DNA from: Branchiostoma belcheri
Lineage: Eukaryota > Chordata > Leptocardii > Amphioxiformes > Branchiostomatidae
Assembly: GCF_001625305.1 (NCBI RefSeq)
Contig: NW_017803921.1
Coordinates: 1,827,505 to 1,891,504, forward strand
DNA: 64,000 nt
Reading direction: 5' to 3'
Positions within the stretch are counted from its first letter, which is position 1. Each line of letters begins with the position of its first letter. Shown in pieces: positions 1 to 12,154 of this stretch. Made by a program: the position numbers and the translations under genes. The notes beneath the pieces were generated by a model. The model saw nothing but the letters and a program-made list of their open reading frames with translations. It made no database searches and was not told the DNA's origin.

Positions 1-399
1 GCAGTTGCCATGGGAACAGAGATCTTCTGCTCGAATTATTACTTTGCCAAGACAATGGTGTATGACACAGAGGCAGACAGCTGGTCTGAGCGTTCAGGGT
101 TGTTGAACACAGATGACGATTTAGACATTGAAAACTGTACTCTTTTTGTACTACAAAACAAGCTGCATGTATTGGTAGGTGGCCGCTATTACACGAGGTC
201 AGACTCCACGCCATATCGGCAGGTTTACGTGTATGACAGATCTGAAGATGTTTGGAGAGAGTCATTGATCGTGCCAGATGGATGTTGGTGTTGGTTTGAT
301 CCTTCTTGCCCCGTGGCTCGCATGTACCTACCATATCTGAACACCGGCCAGGAAGAAACACAGGGGGCAGCAAACCCAGAGGAACCGAGTGGAGAATAG
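1..399 (+). CDS. Kelch-like gene 1, 3' end of last exon (partial)
   Basis: This is the C-terminal part of a kelch-like protein, open in frame from base 1 to a TAG at 397-399. Two Kelch-repeat signatures are visible: a VYDTEADSW stretch and a VYVYDRSEDVWRE stretch. They match the ends of the two complete copies downstream (from about 5442 and about 9846). In this family the Kelch propeller binds substrates for a Cullin-3 ubiquitin ligase, while the BTB and BACK domains, which lie upstream of the window here, bind Cullin-3. The following 3' UTR (about 400-1130) resembles that of gene 2 at 5854-6540, including the stretch around 'cagcagacct', so the two genes arose by tandem duplication. The gene is cut by the window edge, not by mutation. 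Confidence 0.85.
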   Translation, partial: AVAMGTEIFCSNYYFAKTMVYDTEADSWSERSGLLNTDDDLDIENCTLFVLQNKLHVLVGGRYYTRSDSTPYRQVYVYDRSEDVWRESLIVPDGCWCWFDPSCPVARMYLPYLNTGQEETQGAANPEEPSGE

Positions 400-1773
400 T
401 TTCAATAGTGTATAGTGCGCAACCCATCAGAGAATGTGTGGGAATATTGTGGATTATACATGTATTAGATTCGTCAGACTTCGTTCACTTGTTTGTCTGA
501 GTTGATTTTATAATTCATTTCCATGGAACAAAGAGTAGGCACTGCGTTCAGGAGGGAATAGTAGTCTCTCCATGACCTCAGCAGACCTGTCATAGTTTGG
601 TTCAGTGTGCTTGCAGTGCAGGACTGTTGAATGATATCTCTGTGTTGCACAGTTTCCTGTTCTTGCTGAATGCCCCACCATGGGGTAGAAGTTTCTGCAT
701 GCAAACTAGCACTGTGACCTTTATTGGAAAGTGATGTTTGCTTCGAATTCTCAAAGTGCCCTGATACTGTCAGTATACGGATACTGCTTACCAAGAAATG
801 TGTCCAGTGATAGCATTGTATTGTTAGTATCTGTCCTAACATTTACTATTTAAATCTAACACCATATGTATGGGCACTTAATATTGGTAGATTATAGCAC
901 AGTTGATACTTAATCAATCACCTTGAATTATATATCAATAGAAAGCTAAGTTTGCACCTTCGTATGACACTAACAAAATTTATGTGCACTTGTATTTACT
1001 CACAGTTCTGTCACATCTTGTTGACAATGTATACTTTTTATAAGTTATATAACAATACTGATGAATAGTAATAGCTGGCCTGTATTTTTTGAAGCACTAT
1101 TTTTACAGACATTAAATTGTTTTTCACTTACACATGTATTTCAAACCTTTTCTTGAGAAAACTTTTGAATCCCCCAATACAAACCCAGAGTGAGAGTATT
1201 ACAGAACCAACCCATAGGTTCTCCGTTTTGGGAAATCAGTCTTAAATTTTACGTCAATGAAGGACAGGCATCGAGGTAAAATATTAATTACGTAGAACAA
1301 AATAAGTCAACAGGATAAATACTCAGAAGACTTCATCTCAGACAGTAATAAACATAGCTTTCAGTCTTACTGGTAACAGTTACATGTAACAGATTTTTGG
1401 TTATTTCGCTTCTTTCATCCAAACAACACTTTCTAGTAAAAGGAAAAATACATCACCTTTAATTACAGCGGTTCCTCAGAATTCCTTCACTTTTGGTCCA
1501 GGAATGAAAAAGGTTATGACCATTTGCATCACAGGTTATCATAACTAGGCCCAATTACGTCCTGATTACTATATGATGTTTTAACATACCATTACATTTT
1601 GAAAACGCCAAGTAACTTGTATTTCCACTATAAAACCAACACTTAAGTCAAGGACATGCAAAACAACCTTGAGATGTATTGACATCGATATGTATACTAT
1701 ATCGCTACATTATGTGAGTAATCAAGGTACGTTTAGGGTTCCCCTTGGGAGGCAAAGCATCATCATCATCAAC
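400..1773. other. 3' UTR of kelch gene 1 and promoter region of kelch gene 2
   Basis: No coding exon seen. The first ~700 bases are the likely 3' UTR of gene 1. The last ~140 bases (about 1630-1773) are conserved with 6930-7105 upstream of gene 3, including 'cgctacattatgtg' and 'catcatcatcaac' just before the ATG, so this is the shared promoter/5' UTR. A TATA-like 'actataaaacc' lies near 1628 in this copy only. Confidence 0.5.
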
Positions 1774-4700
1774 ATGGCTGCCGCGGACCAAGAAACCCAC
1801 GCCAGCTCAGTTCGTCCTCGTTCCTACCAAGACGAGAGCTATCAGCACGGGTTTCTTGGAGCTGTGAGTGACCTACAGAAGGAAGGGGAACTGCAGGATG
1901 TCGTCCTTGAAGTCGAGGGCCGGCGGTTTCCCTGCCATCGGCTTGTTCTGTCCGCGGCCAGCCCCTACTTCAGAGCCATGTTTACAAGTGACATGGCGGA
2001 AAGTCGGCAGAACACGGTTGTTTTACAGGTGAGGTTTGACGCTTATAATATCATAAGGGTTCCCCAGAACAAAACAGGAGATTCCAAATATCCCATAGCC
2101 AAAACCAGCGAAATTAGGAGAAGTTCATAATTCTTCCTAAAATGATCATAGTTTACTGCCCCCCTCCCCACACACATAATTTACTGCTCTGTAATTTGGT
2201 GCCAAATATTTTGCCAGCTTCACAGTTCCAGCTTCACAAATTATCCACCAGCTTCACAATTTTTTAAACTCTAGAATAAGCCCTTTTTTGTTTAATCGTG
2301 ATATATTCAGCAGTTCAGCTACTATCACTAGTAAATGTGATGAAACTTGGTACTTTATTTTCCATAACAAAATGTAAAAGAGTCATTACAAAATCAACAG
2401 ACAACAGCAATGAAGTTTGAACATTGTGTTGTATTCTTATGCAGGGTTTGGATGCAGACATGTTTGAGGAGATCCTGAGTTACATCTACTCGGGAACCCT
2501 CCATGTGTCCCTGGACAGAGTGCAGCCCCTGTACCAGGCAGCCGATCTCCTCCAACTGGACTATGTGAGAGACACCTGCAGCAGATACATGGCCATGAAC
2601 GTGGAGCGCTCCACCTGTGTGGACCTGTACAAGTTTGCTGAGGTCTTCTCTGTCAGGATTGTCCTGAATCCCTGTCTGCAGTACATCGTCAAGAACTTTA
2701 CTGAGGTTTGTATAGTATTTATGTTGCCTACACTGTACATCTCTATATATACATGTATATTAGGCCACACCAATTTAATTTCTTGGTTAACGGATTTGCC
2801 GCTTCATTTTTTTCTGATTTGCAAATAAAAATAAAAATTCAGAATCAACTGCAAAATGCTCATATTTTGCCCTGAACAGTTGAAAACAGTCCTTTTCATC
2901 CTACTTGTTACAGTTATTCCATCTTTCAAGGCAGTGGTATCATTAAAAGTTCAAAATTCATTGCTTAAATTTTTAACCAGCCTGGTATGTTGACTTTATG
3001 GCTCCTTTCGTACCATTGTGGGCCATAATAGGATGCCTAGGCCTGTTTTTATTTTTATTATTTTTTCACCCGCCCGCTCCATTATTTTTCTTTAAAAATC
3101 TGTTAACCAAGAAATTAAATTTGTGTGGCCTTAGCTAAATAATAATTAATAGTTGCCTTCCTGTTTAACTAAGTTTATCTTTCTTGATGATATGACTCCT
3201 TGAGTTCTCATACACATGTACTTACTGTACTAGTAGTACATCACTACATGTTGTCTGTACCTCCACAGGTTTCCTCCAGTGAGGAGTTCTGCAGCCTGAG
3301 TGTGGATCAGCTGACTGAGATCATCAGCCAGGATAAGCTGGAGGTTAAAGAGGAGACAAGAGTGTGGGAGGCTGTGGTGAGATGGGTGCAGCACAGCAGG
3401 GAGGACAGGTGAGCAAAACATAGAGATGCAGATTATCTGCCGGGACTGACTTGTGCTGACTTTTTCAAGATGGGACATTGAAATTTCGAGTGTAACAGGA
3501 GAATCATGCATATTTATTGTAAATAATTGTGTCTGTTAGCCAGATAATACTAGTTATTTTAAGTACACTTAGATATGGTCCTATTTTGGTGTCGTGAGCA
3601 CTTTAAAAGCTCTTCCCCTATCCTGTACCCTACAGACTGCAGCACCTACCCAGCATCCTCCCTCACATCCGCTTCAACCTGCTGACCTCAGACGACATGG
3701 AAGCCATCTTGGAACATCCCCTGGACAAGGAGGATCATGGGAGTTCTGAGGTCATCAGGAATGCGGTACAGACGAGGAACCCCAACCTGAAGCCGAGGCT
3801 TGGGATGACAACGGAAATGGCTCTGCTGTACCACGAAAGGTATTTGCATATTCATACATGTACCTATCCTTTGCTTCTGTTTTCATGTTTAGCATTATTT
3901 TCCTAAATCCAAGAACCAAAATTCAGTTGCCATGGTCTGATCATTAAATGCACCTTGCCTTTACAGTACAGATGAGGTACTGTGGATGAATCCAGGAGAA
4001 GGGAAATTCATCAGGTGTCACTACAACCTACGTCCACTTATGGGTACGGTTACTCCTGATAATGACATCTATGTCCTAGCTGAGGGAGATTCAGACAAAA
4101 TTACCCTGCATAAGTACAACCATGTTGAGAACAAATGGGAACAAAAGTCTACAGTGTATCCAGGGGTTTTTCTAAACAGGGGAACAGGGGCGCTGCGCCC
4201 TCATGTAACAAACCAGCGCCCTCATATCAATTTTCAGATTGAAGCCTAAGTCTTTTTCAAAATTATCTTTTTCCAGTAAAAATACAAAAACAACACCACA
4301 TAACAATGTATTCTAGCATTACAAACTATGTTACTCTCATAAAAATTCCAAAATCTTACCATAAACATGAAAATTCAGCTCTAGTAGTAAAAGTTTGAAT
4401 GGAATAAACAATGTTCATTGAGAACTTGCTCAAAGACAAGTAGCTGGGCCTCCTTCATTTGCATACTATAGAACAGGCTCTGAAGTGAAACATGAGACCT
4501 GAGTTTGTAGCAGCTTGGATGAATGTGTTGCTATTTTGCCATTATGGGAAAGGTTTGAGCTTGTGGCAAACCCAGTGTTGTCATCTGGAGCTACTAGTAA
4601 CATTAATCACTAATTGCGTACTAGAAAGGGTGATTTGCAGATTGTGTGTACTGCTGATTGTACATGTACTTACAATGTATATTTTACAAGGGAGATAGAA

Positions 4701-5853
4701 ATAGAAATTTGGGAAGAATATTGAGAAAAATAACCTTGAATTCTTTTAGTCTATTTATCCTTCTCCTATGCCTTTCACATACATTATACTAATGGAAATT
4801 TGTATTGAGCATTATATTTATCATATTCAATTAATTGTAAGAGGACTGTGTAAGAGGACTGTGTGAGTGAGTGTCTAAATATTTTTTTTACAACCAGGTT
4901 ACATGTACATCATAGTTGTTTGTTTTTAAAGAAACATACAATGAAAGAGTTCATATTTCCCCCCTCAAGTAGCCTCAAAATGTCCCATTTCAACTTCAAA
5001 TTTTCAAAGGCTTCACATCGCGGAAGGGGGGATACCCCCCTTCCGCACCAACCCCCCCTCGGTCGCTTCGCTCCCTCGCCATGATTGTGCTCCCCCATGC
5101 CAAATTTTTCTAGAAAAACCCCTGGTGTATGAAGAACCTTTAGACCCAGGCGATCTGCAACAGGATAACTACCTGATGGAAATCGATGGACATCTTTTTT
5201 ACCTTCTTGTGACATGGTCAGTGGTGGTGTTGAAGAAATACAACCAGCACACAAATGAGTGGCACAACTGCCGAACACCTCAGCATGATGGAATTTTGGA
5301 CTTTAGCGTGGCAGTATCCTGTAACCGGAACATCTATCTCCTCACCAAGAATGTTGTACATATGTACAACCCAAGGATAGACCGGTGGGGCAGGATAGCC
5401 CTGTCAGACTACAGTCTTCAATTGAAAGGTATCTACTGTTCAGCCGTTGCCATGGGAACAGAGATCTTCTCCATGGATTATGACTTTAAGACGACATTGG
5501 TGTATGACACTCAGGCAGACAGCTGGATTAGGCGCCCAGGGTTTCCGGAAATAAGTCGTCAAGATCAAGATATTGATATTGAAAACTGTTCTCTCTTTGT
5601 GCTCCAAAACAAGCTGCATGCATTGGTCAACTGTGGCAGTCACTCACATCAAGGCCAGTACACATGTCTTCAGCAGGTTTTTGTGTATGACAGGTCTGAA
5701 GATGCTTGGAGAGAGTTGTCTGCTCTCCACGCTTGGCGTTGGAGTACACGAGAACCTGCGTACCTCGTGGCTCATATGTACCTACCATATCTGAACACCG
5801 GCCATGCTGACACACAGGGTGCAGCAAACCCAGAGGGACAGCCTGGAGAATAA
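1774..5853 (+). pseudogene. Kelch-like gene 2 (BTB-BACK-Kelch), last exon split by a transposon
   Basis: Exons: 1774-2028, 2445-2705, 3269-3408, 3636-3839 and 3967-5853, all with GT-AG borders and the same lengths and phases as gene 3. Exons 1-2 encode the BTB domain (DVVLEVEGRRFPCHR to YVRDTCSRYM), exons 2-4 the BACK domain, and exon 5 the Kelch repeats. Role in the family: Cullin-3 adaptor for substrate ubiquitination. The start is the ATG in 'aacatggctgcc', shared with gene 3. Exon 5 is interrupted at 4160-5124 by an inverted-repeat element flanked by a GTGTAT duplication (4154-4159 and 5125-5130). The insert plus one target copy is 971 bp, which shifts the frame, so the copy as assembled ends early at about 4249. 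Both sides of the insert are intact and in frame with each other, for about 591 residues in total, so the disruption looks recent. It may be polymorphic or partly removed by splicing; this is inferred. Confidence 0.85.
4160..5124. mobile_element. Non-autonomous inverted-repeat DNA transposon (MITE-like) inside a Kelch exon
   Basis: The ends form a terminal inverted repeat: CAGGGGTTTTTCTA at the left and its complement TAGAAAAACCCCTG at the right. Six bases, GTGTAT, are repeated directly on both sides as the target-site duplication (a seventh base differs). The interior of about 930 bp has no convincing transposase frame and includes a C/G-rich stretch at 5020-5080. The CAGGGG terminus is reminiscent of hAT elements, but an 8-bp duplication cannot be aligned, so the superfamily is left open. 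Confidence 0.8.
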
Positions 5854-7105
5854 CTGCATTTGTCCATATTACAGTACAACCAATCAGAGAACGTGTGGGA
5901 ACATGCTAGAACGTCCGTGTGGATTGGTTTGAGATTTGGCACAGTATGATAACTTTGTTGTCAAAGTTGATTTTATACATGTAGCACATTATGCATTTTC
6001 ATGGTATAGAGAGTAGGCACGGTATACATAGGGAATGTCTGTCTATCTCCATGCCTCAGCAGACCTATCATAGTTTGGTTCAGTGAGCTTGCAGTTCAGG
6101 ACTGTTGAATGATGTCTCTGTGTTGTACTGAGTTTTCAGTTCATGCTGTATACCACCACTATGAGATAGATGTTCCTGCACTTAAAGCGGTTTGATTTTA
6201 ACTTGAGAGTGGTGTTTTCTTCTTAAGTAATTAAGGGACTTCTTAATCTTATGACTGACCTGATGTACGAATGTCACTTATCAGAAAGCACATTCTTTAA
6301 CAAACTTGTCCAAATATTGCATTATATTTTATCTGCCCTTTGGTTCATTGTGTTAACACAAAATTTACAGGAACTTGACTTCAATAGTTTATAGCTTGAA
6401 TGATGCTTCATAAATCACATTACATTTTTATGAGCATTTACTTGCACTTCTGTTCCATGTTCTTGAGAATGTAATAAAGAGACTGGTGACTAGGAAGAGC
6501 ATATTTTTGGAGCATCATTTTCACAGAGATTAAACTGTTATTTACATACACAAGTGTTCTGATGATTTTTTAAAAGGAAGCTTGTGATTTACACGAATCC
6601 AGAATGAGGATATTCCATATAGCTAACCCCTAGGTTCCCAGAGTTGGAAAACAGTCTTACTTTTACTTCAAAGAAGAACAGACATCCAGGTAAACATTAC
6701 ATCAAACAAACAAATAAACTATGTAAGTGAAAAGTAAATTAACTGTATAGATTCTCTGAATACTAGTACTCAGATCATACTTCTCCAATGTTTGAAATAT
6801 CAGCAGGCCCTACATTTATTGGATTACTAATACTTTATAATGTAGATGTACATGTACAATCATGACAGTATTCACATCCGACCAAGAGCTGCCAACATAT
6901 CATCAGATTGTGAAAACTCCCTGTAACTTGAATTTTTCACTACCAAACAAGCACTCAAGCTACGAGCAGGCAAATCCACCTTGTCAGCAATACTGATTAT
7001 GTCCATATCGGTTATTACTATGTGTCGCTACATTATGTGGGTCATCAAAGTACACATACAGTTCCCTTTGGAGGTACATTGTACAGCACCGTCATCATCA
7101 TCAAC
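5854..7105. other. 3' UTR of kelch gene 2 and upstream region of kelch gene 3
   Basis: No coding exon seen. The 3' UTR is similar to that of gene 1; an AATAAA polyadenylation signal is at 6473-6478. From about 6930 the sequence matches the upstream region of gene 2. Confidence 0.5.
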
Positions 7106-10100
7106 ATGGCTGCCGCGGACCAAGAAATGCACGTCGGCTCAGTTCGTCCTCGTTCCTACCAAGACGAGAGCTATCAGCACGGGTTTCTTGGAGCTGTGGG
7201 TGACTTACAGAAGGAAGGGGAACTGCAGGATGTCGTCCTTGAAGTCGAGGGCCGGCGGTTTCCCTGCCATCGGCTTGTTCTGTCCGCGGCCAGCCCCTAC
7301 TTCAGAGCCATGTTTACAAGTGACATGACGGAAAGTCGGCAGAACACAGTTGTTTTACAGGTGAGGTTTGACGCTTATAATATCATAAGGGTTCCCTAGA
7401 ACAAAACAGGAATTTTACAGAGATACCAAATATCCCATAGCCAAAACCAGCGAAATTAGGAGAAGTTCATAATTCTTCCTGAAATGAGTTTACTGCCCCC
7501 CTCCCCACTAAATTTACTGCTCTATAACTTGGTGTCAAATTTCTTGCCAGCGTCACAGTTCCAGGTTCACAATTCACCAGCTTCACAATTTTTGAAACTC
7601 TAAAAGCCCTTTTTTGTTTAATCATAATATATTAAGCTACTATCACAAGTGCATCACAAGTAAATGTGATGAAACTTGGTACTTTATTTTCCATAACAAA
7701 ATGTAAAAGAGTCATTACAAAATCAACAGAAAACAGCAATGAAGTTTGAACATTGTGTTGTATTCTTCTGTAGGGTTTGGATGCAGACATGTTTGAGGAG
7801 ATCCTGAGTTACATCTACTCGGGGACCCTCCATGTGTCCCTGGACAGAGTGCAGCCCCTGTACCAGGCAGCCGACCTCCTCCAACTGGACTATGTGAGAG
7901 ACACCTGCAGCAGCTACATGGCCATGAACGTGGAGCGCTCCACCTGTGTGGACCTTTACAAAATTGCTGAGGTCTTCATGGTGGATGTTGTTCTGAACTG
8001 TTGTCTGCAGTATGTATGTCAGCATTTTGTGGAGGTTGGTCTTGTTTTAGTTTTATATTGTGTTCAGAGACTCTATTTAGTCTAAGATCAATTTTCATGC
8101 ATGGTAAAATTTAATGGAGAGAAATGTGTTTAAATTGCCAACTATTTATACCTATTTCTCGCCTCCACAGGTTTCCTCCAGTGAGGAGTTCTGCAGCCTG
8201 AGTGTGGATCAGCTGACTGAGATCATCAGCCAGGATAAGCTGGAGGTTAAAGAGGAGACAAGAGTGTGGGAGGCTGTGGTGAGATGGGTGCAGCACAGCA
8301 GGGAGGACAGGTGGGCGGCAGTCTTGTTTACAGGCTTCTCTGACACTTTCTCTGACACTCTCTGGCATTAGTCTGGAATTGTATGAATACATCTTATGAC
8401 TGAGGAAATCTGATTCTATTGATAACATTCAAGCAGGCATTAATTTTGTCTAGTTACCATGATACATTACACATGAAAAGCTCCATTTCTGCAGTGATTT
8501 AGAAAACTCTTCCACCCTACAGACTGCAGCACCTACCCAGCATCCTCCCTCACATCCGCTTCAACCTGCTGACCTCAGACGACACGGCAGCCATCTTGGA
8601 ACATCCCGTGGTCAAGGAGGGTCATGGGAGTTGTGAGGTCATCAGGAATCTGGTACAGACAAGGAACCCGAAGCTAAGGCCGAGGATTGGGATGACCACA
8701 GAAATGGTTCTGCTATCCAACATAGAGTATGTATATGTTTATGCATATACGTCTGCTTTGTCTAACTTTCTAGGTGGTATGGAACAGTTCTTACACAATG
8801 TCATTACATTGTTTTTCCTGCAATTTACATTTCCACAGTGTCAGTCATGTAACGTTACATACTGTATGCTCTGACCTATACATGTTGTTGTTGTAGTTTC
8901 CAAATGTAGTTTCCAAATGTGTTGTAGAAAAAGATATAGTCTGCAACAGGCAAAATTCTGGTGCAACATGCAGTGTTTTGCTCAGATGCAGTGTGCTCTG
9001 CTGACATGTGTAGCATAGGCTAGTGGTTAGTGACCCTGCCTCTGGACCAAGAAGCTGAAAGTTCAAATCCCGCCTGTAATGACATGCATGTTACAGGAAA
9101 GCGTTACAGTCCTTAGGATAAGACGTTAAGCTGTGATCCACTGTTCATCGTGCATGTCAAAATGAGCTACTTGCATGGGAATTCTCTGGCACAATGAACC
9201 TGTAAATACTGTACATTAACAGTACATATCATCTGTCGTGGCCAGTGAATGGTAGCACTTTAGTGACCTAAAACTGAGATCAATTTTCTTTCCTCTCCAG
9301 GACAGTAGAAGATGAGATCCTGTACATGAACCCACAGGAAGGGATGTACATCAGCTGCAGTGAAGACCTACCCGATTCTTCAATGGTAACGGTCACCAGG
9401 GATAATGATATTTATACCCTTGTTAATGGAAGAGATGAGAGTACTTATTATCAGTTGTCAATGTTGAAGTACAACCATGCAGACAATGTGTGGGAAGATG
9501 CTGGTATGTCCTCAGTATCTGGGTTCCAGAGAGAAGACTCAGGTATGTTTACTCACCAGGATGAGTGCCTTCTTGAAGTGGATGGGATTTTATATTACCT
9601 TGCTGCTGATCTAGGAGAAGTCAGTGCGTTGGTACGGATGAAAAAGTATGACCAGCGTACAGACCAGTGGCAGGACTGTTCACAGCTGTTACTTGATGGA
9701 CAATGGGATGACGGCACTGCAGTGTCCTGCGGCTCATACATCTATTTCCTCATGGACTCAGCGATGCATCGTTACAATCCCAGCCAGGACTGTTGGTGTG
9801 AGCTAACTCCACCAAACCTTTGGTGTCTTCTCCGTTGGATCATAGCTGCTGCCATGGGAACAGAGATTTTCTGCACAAATTTTCACTTCACTGTGACTAT
9901 GGTGTACGACACAGAGTCAGATTGCTGGCGGGAACTGCCAGGCTGGCCAAACCCAGGAAACCATTCTACTAATCATGTCCGCAAGTTTTTCGTACTGAAC
10001 AACCAGCTGCACGTATTCTTAGAAACCTTTGACACTGACAAACAAAGGCCCACAAGAGACTATCGGGTGTATGTGTATGACAGGTCTGCTGATGCCTGGA

Positions 10101-10240
10101 GAGACTTGAAGGCCACTCTGCCTAATATTAAAAAGCAGTATTATGCAACCGGGCCTATGTGCCCTGTGGCACGCATCTACATACCATATCTGAAGGGGGC
10201 ACAAAAACACATCACCTGTTATGGTTTTAAGCCATGTTAG
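7106..10240 (+). CDS. Kelch-like gene 3 (BTB-BACK-Kelch), complete
   Basis: Exons: 7106-7360, 7774-8034, 8171-8310, 8523-8726 and 9301-10240, total 1800 nt, 599 residues, typical for KLHL proteins. The BTB domain spans roughly residues 30-135, BACK about 140-270, and Kelch repeats 290-590, with signatures such as MVYDTESDCWRELPG and VYVYDRSADAWRDL. By family knowledge it is a cytoplasmic Cullin-3 substrate adaptor; the substrate is unknown. The start ATG and all intron phases match gene 2. Exon 1 differs from gene 2 in only a few residues and intron 1 is nearly identical, but the Kelch exon is much more diverged. No frame-breaking change is seen. I cannot assign it to a named vertebrate KLHL. 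Confidence 0.93.
8985..9210 (+). mobile_element. tRNA-derived SINE in intron 4 of kelch gene 3
   Basis: A box-A-like stretch (about 9010-9029, 'ggctagtggttag') and a box-B-like 'agttcaaatcc' at 9060-9070 have the spacing of a tRNA-type RNA polymerase III promoter. A body follows with 'ggataagacgttaag', typical of metazoan tRNA-derived SINEs. It is not a functional tRNA gene: I find no cloverleaf with an acceptor stem. Confidence 0.6.
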
Positions 10241-11497
10241 ATTGTCAGGTGACTGTTAATGCGGCTAAAAGGACATGTGGAATACCGGTACCGGTCAAGG
10301 ACATTTTTGTTTAGATGCCACCTTTTGCAGAACACCTGCACAATTGGAAAGATCTGGTTCTAGTTGTAGTTCATTTTATACTTAAGTAGCACTTGATTTT
10401 TGACAGAAAGTCCTCCTCCTTTTCTCTACCTAAGGGGTACCTTCCATGATTGGCCTGATGTTCTGTGATTTAACAGCAAGGGTACCACTAGTATGCGTAC
10501 CATTTTACATAGTACACTATATGGGTTCCCTATCCCCCCTAACTCATTGTGTGTATGTAATATACCTATATCAAGGATTTCACCAAAGGAACAAAGATGG
10601 TATGACATTTAGTGTTGGGTTCTTTTTATTAAACATGATGTAAGTACAGACTGTACATGTATACATTTTAGGTCAGCGAACAGCTTGTCAGTCTTTGAAT
10701 GATACAACCTACATTACCTCCTTTGATAATCTAGTACCTCCTATCTAGCTCCTACAAATTCTTGCTTGTTTGATACATGTTCCATGTTCAATTCGTGCTA
10801 CCAGCTTTGCATTCCTGTTGTTTGGCTCCATTTTTTCAGCCTCTCACATTATTGTCAGAGGATGTCATTCATAAGTCAGTGTGACCTAACTAGTTCAAGT
10901 AGTTGATAAGGGGAGCACATGTACAGGACCCTGAGTAAACTAACTAGTTGATAAGTTGATAGGAGCCAGTGAGTTAACTAACTAGGGTGTCTAAGACATC
11001 TTGGTGGATCTTAACATCGGGAAGTGCAGGAGGGGAAGACATGATCTATGGCTCAAGTATGTGTCCACACCTGCTCACCCATCAACACCTGTCAAAATTA
11101 AGGAGGACGTCAATGATACCAATCTTTCATCAATGACTGACCGATCATTCCGACAGAAAGAGCCATATAGAGGCAAATTTGTCAACAGATATTGAAATGA
11201 AATCCTTTATTGTACATTCATGCCACAACGGGCTAGGTACAGGTCAAGACTTAACATACACATTACAGACGTATGTAGAAAAGTGGGGACAAAAGATACA
11301 CTACTTGACTAAGACATACATAAGGAACATACAAGGGTACTATACTAGGCTAATACAAAGTGTTCTAGTTACTGAGCTAATACAGAGTGGTCAACTTCTC
11401 GCTTTTTGTACAATAGAAAATGTGGGAACAGATCATGTTTGTGATACATGATATTAGCGAACATTGCTGATCGATTGAGTCCTTACCCCCATCACAC
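10241..11497. other. Intergenic region; possible 3' end of a retroelement (minus strand) near 11185-11215
   Basis: No gene recognised on either strand. On the minus strand 11185-11215 reads 'tgtacaataaagg' followed by an 'atttcatttca' tail, which resembles the 3' end of a CR1-like LINE, but no linked coding sequence is visible. I searched here for 7TM exons of the class B receptor to the right and found none. Confidence 0.3.
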
Positions 11498-11607
11498 GTT
11501 GTTCCTGTCCCGCGGCCCGGTACACTGTGTGTAGTCGCCCTGTCTCTTCTTAGTACGCCCGTGGAGAGACCAGCGACCGGAGGGACTGCAACGTCTCACG
11601 GCAAACC
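11498..11607 (-). CDS. Class B1 GPCR hormone-receptor domain, second half (exon)
   Basis: On the minus strand a good acceptor ('ttttcaaacag') precedes an open stretch whose translation carries FAVRRCSPSGRW followed by DYTQC. This matches the second half of the hormone-receptor (HRM) fold of secretin-family receptors, and especially PTH receptors (RRC-x3-G-x-W, then Y-x-x-C). It joins in phase 1 to the exon at 12044-12154. The 3' border is doubtful. A weak donor GTGTGA sits at 11497, giving the end used here. The stronger donor (GTAAGG, after 11487) would put an in-frame TGA inside the exon. Either the weak site is used, the transcript makes a truncated ectodomain, or this is a decayed gene. 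Confidence 0.65.
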
Positions 11608-12043
11608 CTGTTTGAAAATAAAGTACAGACAAGACTCAATAAAAAGTGTCCATCGAAAAGATAGGATGGGAAGTAATTAGTTTACATGATAAGAGGAAAG
11701 AAAGAAAGAAATGAATTTCAAATTTTCTTGAAAATATTGATCTATATATTTGAACCTGTAGTGATAAAAAGGAGGAAAGGCTCAAAGAGCAACAAAAGAA
11801 ACGGAAAGGAGGGCAGGAAAGAAGGAAGCAAGCATTAACACTGGTTGAATTCATTGAATAATCAAATGAACGTTAGAGAAAGTAGTAGAACTAGCCCATG
11901 TTTCCAAAGCTGTGGTAAACATAAACCAAACCGAAACGTAGTACAAACTGACAGACACACTGAAAAGCAAGATCCTCCTCGCGAAATCAGAAACTATGTA
12001 ACGTTACACAGAGGCATTTAAACATAAGGTTAGCTAGTCATAC

Positions 12044-12154
12044 CATTCCGGGTGAATCCAGGACGGTAGCTCGGGCAGGGAACGGTGGCGACTCTCCCCG
12101 CCGGAGTCTCCGGCCAGCAGGCTACTCCGTCCCAGCTCTGCCGACACGACCGGC
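12044..12154 (-). CDS. Class B1 GPCR hormone-receptor domain, first half (exon), PTH-receptor-like
   Basis: A 37-codon exon bounded by 'ttgtgttttccag' and a GTATGA donor. It encodes the HRM core C-x3-WDGVACWPETPAGR-x3-VPCPSY-x2-GF-x3-G. The W-D-x3-C-W-P and V-P-C-P-x-Y motifs are diagnostic of the extracellular peptide-binding domain of secretin-family receptors, with the closest remembered resemblance to PTH receptors. Entry and exit are both phase 1, and it continues in frame into 11498-11607. The N-terminal exon should lie upstream on the minus strand (above 12154); I could not identify it between here and the Reeler gene. No transmembrane exons are visible to the left. It could be part of a gene with very long introns, or a remnant. 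Confidence 0.75.

Noticed and set aside
9010-9075. tRNA gene
   Set aside because: Only the internal promoter boxes resemble a tRNA; no acceptor stem, and the body is a SINE.
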